The notes beneath the pieces are model-generated. The model made no database searches. It saw nothing but the letters and a program-made list of their open reading frames with translations, and was not told the origin of the DNA. A stretch of 20,213 nucleotides of DNA from a virus, in the IMG/VR virus record IMGVR_UViG_3300027782_000458, positions 1 to 20,213 of that record; one strand, 5' to 3'. Shown here piece after piece: positions 15,663-20,213 of this stretch (its first letter is position 1; each line of letters starts with the position of its first letter). The position numbers were made by a program, and so were the translations under genes.

Positions 15663-15716
15663 GCTTTTACACCAAATAGGTGTAAACTTAGTGTAAATGG
15701 TGTAAAACTTTGTCAT

Positions 15717-17966
15717 TTATGGCACTATTTTGCTAAATCTACCCCTTCCTTCTTGTTTAAACATACTTGCGAAATCCTTTTTTTTCATGCTAATTTCAAA
15801 CTTACGTTCTGGTAAATTATTTATTTTACATATCTCTTTTGCTTGTTTAGATGTAAACTCATCAGGCAGCAGATCATAAAGTTTTTGTGATTCTTTATTT
15901 AATCCTGTGTTAATTTCATTAATCAATCCACCAATTATCCTAATTGTGTTCTCGGCATAGTACCTATACAATCTGTATGCATTGTGTACTGTTTTCTCAT
16001 CAATTATTGGATTTACTATATCGTTCATAATTGCAAGTACTTGGCAAAGTCGTGGCAGGTATGCAGACATTTTAGCCTCTGTACCCATGATAAATCCTTC
16101 TGATTTGTTTATTATCCTATTATTTGCTTCACCTTTTATTTGTTTATTGTAATGCCTAAAAGCATCTTTTCCTTCTTCAGTAATCATAATCCTTTGCTTT
16201 ACCAAAACATCGTTATTGTATTGATAACCAATGGAATACAAGTCTTCAACTATCTGAACCCATTCAGTACACATCTCCTTTTTTTGACTGAATGGGTCTT
16301 CGTCAATATTCAATAAAATGTAATCGGAATCAACCATTAAAAACCTTGATGCAAAACCACTTTCAAGCCTATCATCAGTAAATATATTTTTCAATCGGCT
16401 TGGTTGTGTACCCATTAATAAATTTAAGTTTAAGTTAGGTACAACCCTTTCAAGTGTCTCATCGGCACGTATTTGTGTAATCCTGCCACCAGAGAAAGCC
16501 TGAGTAAAGAATGATATTGAATCATTGCTTTTCTTGTATCCTCCTGCGTTTAAAATGGTTTCGGCTTCATCTTGGTATACCCCCATCCCGTTTTTTTGGT
16601 GCATAGATTTACTTATATAGCCTTCAGTAGTGCCATCCACAATTATTGGAATGTACCTTTTTGGTCTTGGCTCATCAAAAGATTGTTTATCTTTTTGTGA
16701 TTTAGATTTTTTTAATGTCCATTCCTTTAATTCTTCGTTAAACTTTTTATCACCTTCTTCTTGTATTCTTTTTAATGGTGTTTCACACATTACTTTATAA
16801 GCAGGAGTTTTACCAACGGAAACAGGAGCAATCATAAGGCAGAAAAGAATGTTTTTGCCGTCACCATTGAAATCAGAAAAATACCTATCCCCTGCAAGGC
16901 TGCTTATTGTCCAAAGCCCTGCCGTTGCAACAAATTGAGGAGCGAGTGATCTTGCCTCTGAAACTTCAAGTATTGATTTAGCAATAATATTCGGGAATAC
17001 ATCCAATGGAAATTTTATTTCATTTTGCACTATTGGTAATTCTTCACCTTGTGCTTCAAGAATCATTTTGCATACTTCAACAGTTGTATCCCAGTCTCTA
17101 TTATTCTTATAAAATAATATAAATGATGGAGGCAAAGACCAAATTTCATATTCTTCTTTGTCATGCCATGATGGGTATTCTGGCATTGATGCCGTGAATA
17201 GCATCATTCTTTTGCTTTTATAATAAACCTTAGCAGAATATAAAGCCTCTGATCCTTTACGCCTAAATGCAACAAAAGAATCTTTCTGCTTGTACCTAAA
17301 ATCATGTACTTGCTCAAGACCTATCTCATTAAGTATCTGAGTAAAATTCTCATCAGATAGCACTTTATCGAATTTCATCAAAACATCTTGATGTTCTATT
17401 GGGTAATTTACCGCCTTCTTATTTGGATCGTATTTAGGTTTATATTCATTGAAAAGCTGACTTGTCTCAACTAAGTTTTGGTATTCCTTTGATGTCAAAT
17501 AGCCAACATCCTCCATTGATTGGTGGTAAAGAGAATAGCCAGGTGTAGGATAGGTGTAAATAAGTTTACGTTTGCAGTAAACTGCGATGACTTCAGCACC
17601 TTCATCAGATTTGGCTATGCCTGTTTTATGTGTTAGCCCTGTATACTTAAACCAAACGTGGTAGCCTTTATTTCTTGTTTCTTCAATGTATAATTTATTA
17701 TATACATCAGGCATTGTATTTATTACAATTGCCTTCCATTGGTTAAATATGTCCTTATTTTGGGTATTCTTTAGGTCAAAGTCAAGGCATCCGTAGTCGT
17801 CATCAATCCTAACCATTAACCCGTTATGGGTATTATGTAGTGGAAATAGTTCTTTTGCCGTCTCCCATCCTACTGGGTGGTAAGTTGATTTCTTATCTGC
17901 ATCCCAATTAACACCAATTGGGAATAAGCCTAACTCTGCGTAATCGTTATAATATTGTTCTATCAT
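15717..17966 (-). CDS. Primase-polymerase / DUF3987-type helicase fusion
   Basis: This 749-aa protein joins two replication enzymes. Residues 1 to about 160 look like an archaeo-eukaryotic-type primase-polymerase. 'GCLDFDLK' at 59-66 supplies the metal-binding Asp62 and Asp64, 'NKGYHVWFKY' at 99-108 supplies the conserved His103, and Glu125 with 'YTYPTPGY' (137-144) fits the third acidic position and PPS-like loop. Residues about 320-690 are a DUF3987-type P-loop ATPase, with Walker A 'APVSVGKT' (380-387), Walker B 'GVYQDEAE' (462-469), a sensor-like 'LLMGTQPSRL' (516-525) and a possible arginine finger at Arg541 in 'GFASRF'. The Walker A lacks the usual second Gly but keeps GKT. It should start and unwind the replication fork. 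It begins 12 bases after the HNH stop and ends at the repeat region. Confidence 0.85.
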   Translation of the reverse strand: MIEQYYNDYAELGLFPIGVNWDADKKSTYHPVGWETAKELFPLHNTHNGLMVRIDDDYGCLDFDLKNTQNKDIFNQWKAIVINTMPDVYNKLYIEETRNKGYHVWFKYTGLTHKTGIAKSDEGAEVIAVYCKRKLIYTYPTPGYSLYHQSMEDVGYLTSKEYQNLVETSQLFNEYKPKYDPNKKAVNYPIEHQDVLMKFDKVLSDENFTQILNEIGLEQVHDFRYKQKDSFVAFRRKGSEALYSAKVYYKSKRMMLFTASMPEYPSWHDKEEYEIWSLPPSFILFYKNNRDWDTTVEVCKMILEAQGEELPIVQNEIKFPLDVFPNIIAKSILEVSEARSLAPQFVATAGLWTISSLAGDRYFSDFNGDGKNILFCLMIAPVSVGKTPAYKVMCETPLKRIQEEGDKKFNEELKEWTLKKSKSQKDKQSFDEPRPKRYIPIIVDGTTEGYISKSMHQKNGMGVYQDEAETILNAGGYKKSNDSISFFTQAFSGGRITQIRADETLERVVPNLNLNLLMGTQPSRLKNIFTDDRLESGFASRFLMVDSDYILLNIDEDPFSQKKEMCTEWVQIVEDLYSIGYQYNNDVLVKQRIMITEEGKDAFRHYNKQIKGEANNRIINKSEGFIMGTEAKMSAYLPRLCQVLAIMNDIVNPIIDEKTVHNAYRLYRYYAENTIRIIGGLINEINTGLNKESQKLYDLLPDEFTSKQAKEICKINNLPERKFEISMKKKDFASMFKQEGRGRFSKIVP

Positions 17967-17978
17967 AGGTTAGTAAAG

Positions 17979-18563
17979 TTAATGGTTATGAATTTGGGAA
18001 TGACAAGCATGGCAAACAGATACCAATTCAAATAGTGGTTCATTTGTTAAATTACGATAACTTAAATGGTGTACGGCTTGTGCAGAAGCAGATAAACACG
18101 CTTGGCAAATGTTATTGTCTCTTTTCCTAACCATTGCAGCTTTCTGCCTCCACTTTTCAGATTTTATGTAGGTATCATAAATAGCTTTCCATTCAAGTTG
18201 ATTTCTTCTTTTTAATTCTTCATTAAATTGTCTTACTATTTCGTAATACAGATTAGAAACACGATCATGGTTTTTTTGGTATTCTTCACGTCTTTCTTTT
18301 GTCAAATGTGGCAATGTATGGTAGTCTGTACCCTTTGGGATTGCTTTTCCTTTTACTATTTTACAATTCTTACAAGCGGTTTTTCTAACCCAAGATCCAT
18401 TTGATTGCTCAACCATGATATGTATTAGATTTTCTGACTTACAACATATACCATAATCGTAAGTCTTACCATGTTCCCCACAATCATAGCATCCAAAAAA
18501 TTGTTTGAATTCAACATCTTGTAAAATGATGTTTGTACTTCCGCATTTTTTACATACTTGCAT
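17979..18563 (-). CDS. HNH endonuclease with N-terminal zinc-binding motifs
   Basis: The frame opens at 18635, but the first 24 codons run through a strong RNA hairpin, so I prefer the ATG at 18561-18563 (194 aa). Residues about 150-194 contain the HNH nuclease: Cys153/Cys156, the HH pair at 165-166, an Asn near 171-174, and Cys184/Cys187 with His188 and His192. The N-terminal 70 residues hold further CxxC pairs (Cys4/Cys7, Cys25/Cys28, Cys64/Cys67, plus Cys40/Cys41), consistent with one or two zinc ribbons. A charged helix (about residues 85-125) joins the parts. HNH enzymes near phage packaging genes can assist terminase cleavage, but free-standing homing endonucleases look similar. There is no Shine-Dalgarno motif; the ATG abuts a U-tract. 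Confidence 0.82.
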   Translation of the reverse strand: MQVCKKCGSTNIILQDVEFKQFFGCYDCGEHGKTYDYGICCKSENLIHIMVEQSNGSWVRKTACKNCKIVKGKAIPKGTDYHTLPHLTKERREEYQKNHDRVSNLYYEIVRQFNEELKRRNQLEWKAIYDTYIKSEKWRQKAAMVRKRDNNICQACLSASAQAVHHLSYRNLTNEPLFELVSVCHACHSQIHNH

Positions 18564-18632
18564 AAAAAAAGAAACCCAAAACAGCAGGGGTAGAACCGAG
18601 GTTTGCTTACAACCTCTCCCTGCCATTTTGGG
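18564..18632 (-). terminator. Intrinsic terminator formed by stem P2 and its U-tract
   Basis: A 15-bp stem (CCCAAAAUGGCAGGG with CCCUGCUGUUUUGGG) is followed at once by UUUCUUUUUUU, the standard form of a rho-independent terminator, although the enclosed loop of 28 bases is longer than usual and itself structured. It lies directly before the HNH start, so readthrough or regulated antitermination would be needed to express the HNH gene from upstream. Confidence 0.75.
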
Positions 18633-18674
18633 CATAAATGTTTTTATTACCTGATGGGTTCTACTTCACCAGAT
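18564..18674 (-). ncRNA. Candidate structured RNA with a loop-to-linker pseudoknot and terminal U-tract
   Basis: The minus-strand RNA can form four mutually compatible helices. P1 is CUGGUG/CAUCAG (18667-18672 with 18651-18656). P2 is 15 bp (18618-18632 with 18575-18589) and includes two G-U pairs. P3 is GAGGUU/AACCUC (18611-18616 with 18598-18603, 7-nt loop). A perfect 8-bp pairing joins GUAGAACC in the P1 loop (18657-18664) with GGUUCUAC between P3 and P2 (18590-18597). About 70 of 98 bases are paired. P2 is followed by UUUCUUUUUUU and then the HNH ATG. The two wobble positions are A-C on the plus strand, so the fold belongs to the minus-strand transcript. It could be a small RNA, an attenuator or a riboswitch-like leader for the HNH gene. 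I do not recognise a known class. Confidence 0.65.
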
Positions 18675-18677
18675 TAA

Positions 18678-19094
18678 TCACAAATTTACAACTTTATCAT
18701 AAAGTTCCAAAAACTCATGGGCAGTCCTTATGAATTCATAAATTCCGCCTGAACGCCTCTCTCTTTCCTGCTCTTGTATCTGCTCTGGTCTTGGTCTGTC
18801 AGAGCCTACCTTAATTTCTATCATTACTGATCTGCCTTTTATTGTAGCTGAGATATCCGCCGTGCCTTTCCTTGTAGATGACGGAATCCATTTACCCTTT
18901 ATAATCCTTCCTTGTACATTAACCCTTGTGGCACGATGACCTTTCCAGAACAGGAAGTTTGTGATATACTTCGTTAAACCATTTGCCTTGGTGATAGTCG
19001 GCATTGGAGGGGGCGAATAAAGTCCATCTTTCCAAGCGTTTGGATATTGTTCTTGAAACCATGCTTTGTGTGCTTCGTTGTAGCGTTCTTTCAT
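18678..19094 (-). CDS. VRR-NUC domain nuclease
   Basis: This 138-aa protein matches the small phage VRR-NUC group of PD-(D/E)XK nucleases. Residues about 38-58 form an N-terminal helix and strand ('LTKYITNFLFWKGHRATRVNV'). 'KGTADISATIKGRSVMIEIKVGSDRPRPEQIQEQE' at about 76-110 contains the catalytic Asp80, Glu93 and Lys95 and the conserved Gln near 105-109. The end is helical ('IRTAHEFLELY'). VRR-NUC proteins are structure-selective nucleases and some resolve branched DNA, which fits a gene between recombination and replication functions. It follows a terminator hairpin by about 11 bases and carries a promoter-like sequence in its last codons. Confidence 0.85.
   Translation of the reverse strand: MKERYNEAHKAWFQEQYPNAWKDGLYSPPPMPTITKANGLTKYITNFLFWKGHRATRVNVQGRIIKGKWIPSSTRKGTADISATIKGRSVMIEIKVGSDRPRPEQIQEQERERRSGGIYEFIRTAHEFLELYDKVVNL
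18681..18711 (-). promoter_or_regulatory. Bacteroidetes-type promoter TTTG-N19-TAAATTTG
   Basis: Within the last codons of the VRR-NUC gene the minus strand has TTTG (18708-18711), 19 bases, then TAAATTTG (18681-18688). This matches the -33/-7 pattern described for Bacteroides (TTTG and TAnnTTTG, spacing about 17-23). Transcription would begin near 18674-18676, just before hairpin P1 of the structured RNA, giving an RNA of about 110 nt if it stops at the terminator. Confidence 0.55.
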
Positions 19095-19105
19095 AATAAT
19101 TAGTT

Positions 19106-19135
19106 AAAAATCCCCCGATGTAGAAACACCGAGGG
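19106..19135 (-). terminator. Intrinsic terminator between the SSB-like and VRR-NUC genes
   Basis: Minus-strand RNA CCCUCGGUG (19127-19135) pairs with CAUCGGGGG (19112-19120) around a 6-nt loop and is followed by AUUUUU. Two of the nine pairs are G-U in minus-strand RNA but A-C on the plus strand, which ties the hairpin to leftward transcription. The gap between the genes is 61 bases. Confidence 0.65.
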
Positions 19136-19155
19136 TAAATCACAGATTGAACATA

Positions 19156-19416
19156 CTAAAAAGGTAAATCATTTATAGGTGCTGCACTATTGGATTTTTC
19201 AACGGGCTTTAGGTTACCAATATAGGTCTTTTTTGTCTTGGCTTCTCTTTCTTCTTTAGATTGGCGGATTGAGATTGAACCAGTGTTGCCGTAGTTGTCG
19301 GCTTGGTCGTTTATCCAGATATCAATCTGGAGGTAAAGTTTTCCATTTTTAGACTGTTGTAGTTTTGACTTGTCAATGTCTGAAACGCAGATGCTGCCTG
19401 TGTAAAGTGTACTCAT
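19156..19416 (-). CDS. Small SSB-like DNA-binding protein
   Basis: This 86-aa protein has an N-terminal strand-rich part ('TLYTGSICVSDIDKS', then 'KLYLQIDIWINDQADNYGNTGSISI', about residues 26-50) that looks like a minimal OB fold. A basic linker follows, and the last residues are 'INDLPF'. The LPF ending after an acidic residue matches the C-terminal tip of SSB proteins (DDDIPF), which docks recombination and replication enzymes. It is shorter than bacterial SSB (about 110 residues in the OB domain alone), so it belongs to a phage-type reduced group. Neighbours on both sides are nucleases, which fits an ssDNA-binding partner. The family call is good; the DNA-binding role is inferred. Confidence 0.72.
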   Translation of the reverse strand: MSTLYTGSICVSDIDKSKLQQSKNGKLYLQIDIWINDQADNYGNTGSISIRQSKEEREAKTKKTYIGNLKPVEKSNSAAPINDLPF

Positions 19417-19426
19417 TGTATTTGTT

Positions 19427-19987
19427 TTAATAAATTTCTTTTGGAACTCCTAAACGTGATATCTGATCTTCCCACCATGAATGGTCTTTAGGTATCATTT
19501 TCTTCTCAACCTTTGAAGTTTTTGGATCAATGCGGATAATCATGCCATAGTCACACATAGTTGCTGCCATGTATCCATTTACTTGGTTACCATAACCAAA
19601 GAATGCTATTGAATTTCGCAGAGGAACTTGTGAGACCTTTAAATCTAAGACTATTTTACCCGTTCTTACCATGTCAACTCTACCCTTGTAAGGCAATATG
19701 AGACCATTATTTTCGAACTCAGCATAAACAGATAACTCAGTATCCAAGAATGGCAATAACGCCCCTAATTCGGCTTTAACTGCGTTGGCAAGTGGCACTA
19801 CGATATCCCTATTCTCATGGTTGTAGTTTTCAGGTTCAAGGAGATACTCATGCACCGCAGTACCAAGGCGCATCTTTGCTGATGGTGTGAATCCTGCTCC
19901 TTTGGTTATACCACTATATGAGTACCCCTTCATGGTATTGTAAGCCTCGAAGTTGTTCCTATAATACTGGATATTACTCACTTGCAT
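19427..19987 (-). CDS. PD-(D/E)XK exonuclease, RecE/exonuclease VIII-like
   Basis: This 186-aa protein carries the ordered motifs of the RecE-type exonuclease fold. 'LGTAVHEYLLEPE' (41-53) contains the conserved His46. Asp105 in 'KGRVDMV', Asp115-Leu-Lys117 in 'IVLDLK', and Gln135-x3-Tyr139 in 'GNQVNGYMAA' (the QxxxY motif) complete the active site. RecE-type enzymes digest one strand of duplex DNA to make ssDNA for annealing or recombination, so an SSB-like protein encoded directly downstream fits. The length is typical for a phage stand-alone nuclease domain. It overlaps the upstream partial gene by 10 bases. A recombinase such as RecT was not found in the window; it could lie to the right. 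Confidence 0.83.
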   Translation of the reverse strand: MQVSNIQYYRNNFEAYNTMKGYSYSGITKGAGFTPSAKMRLGTAVHEYLLEPENYNHENRDIVVPLANAVKAELGALLPFLDTELSVYAEFENNGLILPYKGRVDMVRTGKIVLDLKVSQVPLRNSIAFFGYGNQVNGYMAATMCDYGMIIRIDPKTSKVEKKMIPKDHSWWEDQISRLGVPKEIY

Positions 19988-20213
19988 ATTTCTTCAGTTT
20001 TAAGATTATGCAATTCCGCTCCAGACTTAGCGAGTGCCTCAGCCATTTGAGCAAGTGTTAGTTTACTCCATGACTTTACACGTAACTTATCAACGGGGAA
20101 TACACGTATAAAATTAACAATCACCGCCTTTGCCCATGCCTCCGATTCGATAACGATGACTTTAACCTCACGTTTGATGCGTGGCGTTTCAAGTGTAATT
20201 GACTCCGCTTGGG
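19978..20213 (-). CDS. C-terminal fragment of an unknown protein
   Basis: A minus-strand frame enters from the right edge and stops with TGA at 19978-19980, giving 77 residues of its C-terminus. It overlaps the exonuclease start by 10 bases (ATG at 19985-19987), so the two are translationally coupled. The fragment has a hydrophobic strand ('EVKVIVIESEAWAKAVIVNF'), a basic stretch 'VDKLRVKSWSKLTLAQMAEALAKSG', and a Lys/Glu ending. The 'LTLAQMAEALAKSG' segment resembles a helical helix-turn-helix, but this is weak. No family is recognised. Its place next to a RecE-like nuclease suggests a role in recombination or replication. Confidence 0.7.
   Translation of the reverse strand, partial: QAESITLETPRIKREVKVIVIESEAWAKAVIVNFIRVFPVDKLRVKSWSKLTLAQMAEALAKSGAELHNLKTEEICK

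Larger units (their letters stand above)
15462..15706. repeat. Iteron-like octamer array TTTACAC(C/T), 13 copies
   Basis: Plus-strand TTTACACC begins at 15462, 15473, 15482, 15493, 15548, 15557 and 15666. The reverse complement GGTGTAAA begins at 15624, 15679 and 15699. A one-base variant, AGTGTAAA (TTTACACT), begins at 15506, 15615 and 15690. Neighbouring copies are 9 or 11 bases apart, so they lie near one helical turn and would bring bound proteins onto one face. Most copies left of the AT-rich core point one way and most to the right point the other. Confidence 0.85.
15423..15716. other. Gene-free repeat region: candidate origin, packaging site or control region
   Basis: These 294 bases between the primase-helicase stop and the 70-aa gene form the largest non-coding stretch in the window. 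They hold 13 copies of an octamer, an AT-rich core within an inverted repeat, two copies of an 18-bp direct repeat and a possible promoter at the left edge. Iterons plus an AT-rich unwinding element next to a primase-helicase gene are usual for a replication origin. Repeats just upstream of terS are also what a terminase recognition site looks like. Multiple operators for the structural operon are a third option. The sequence alone does not decide between them. Confidence 0.65.

Noticed and set aside
15663-15690. Terminator after the primase-helicase gene
   Set aside because: TTTACACC and GGTGTAAA form a perfect 8-bp hairpin with a 5-nt loop, but it is AT-rich and no U-tract follows on the minus strand. 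It is explained as two facing octamers of the array.
15462-15706. CRISPR array
   Set aside because: The repeats are only 8 bases, spaced 9-11 bases and in both orientations, with no spacers of constant length.
18575-18672. Pistol or hammerhead ribozyme
   Set aside because: P1 loop pairing resembles pistol topology, but here the pairing strand follows the P3 hairpin instead of preceding it, and the conserved cleavage-site residues are not seen. The CTGATG on the plus strand lacks the GAAA and stem order of a hammerhead.
18919-19143. Minus-strand 74-aa frame overlapping the VRR-NUC gene
   Set aside because: It runs through the terminator and across the VRR-NUC coding sequence in another frame and has no domain features.
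1-20213. Integrase, attachment sites, lysis genes, tRNA genes
   Set aside because: I looked for these as signs of a prophage or a complete phage but saw none in the window, so lifestyle cannot be decided here.

Overview
This window is the replication and morphogenesis core of a tailed phage or prophage with an HK97-fold capsid and a siphovirus-type tail. Every supported gene lies on the minus strand, so the genome reads from right (20213) to left (1), with genes overlapping or separated by only a few bases. The host is probably a member of Bacteroidetes. The start codons lack Shine-Dalgarno motifs and sit behind A/T-rich leaders. The best promoter-like sites match the Bacteroidetes TTTG / TAnnTTTG pattern. 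The set of early proteins also fits phages of that phylum. This host call is inference.

Region 1 (20213 to about 17979, recombination and nucleases): a partial unknown gene, a RecE/exonuclease VIII-like PD-(D/E)XK nuclease, a small SSB-like protein ending in an LPF tip, a VRR-NUC nuclease and a zinc-finger HNH endonuclease. A terminator hairpin separates the SSB-like and VRR-NUC genes. Between the VRR-NUC and HNH genes lies the most unusual item in the window. A Bacteroidetes-type promoter is followed by about 110 nt that can fold into two hairpin domains joined by a perfect 8-bp loop-to-linker pairing. That fold ends in a U-tract directly against the HNH start codon.

Region 2 (17966 to 15423, replication): a primase-polymerase fused to a DUF3987-type helicase ATPase, then the longest gene-free stretch (15423-15716). 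This stretch carries 13 copies of an octamer (TTTACACC or TTTACACT), an AT-rich core inside an 18-bp inverted repeat, and two copies of an 18-bp direct repeat. It looks like a replication origin, a terminase recognition site or a multi-operator control region.

Region 3 (15413 to 9039, packaging and head): a 70-aa unknown protein, small and large terminase subunits, portal, a 56-aa ORF, an SPP1 gp7/Mu F-like head protein, a prohead protease with an added N-terminal domain, and the major capsid protein.

Region 4 (8983 to 7518): a methyltransferase and a GT4-type glycosyltransferase, separated from the capsid gene by a terminator. They look like accessory genes for modifying virion or cell-surface glycans.

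Region 5 (7530 to 1, connector and tail): head-tail connector, gp10-like protein, tail terminator candidate, tail tube protein, a tail assembly chaperone pair with a canonical A AAA AAG -1 frameshift site, tape measure protein, a large distal tail protein, a second tube-like protein, and the start of a BppU-like baseplate/fibre protein cut by the window edge. I saw no integrase, lysis cassette, tRNA gene, CRISPR array or insertion sequence.
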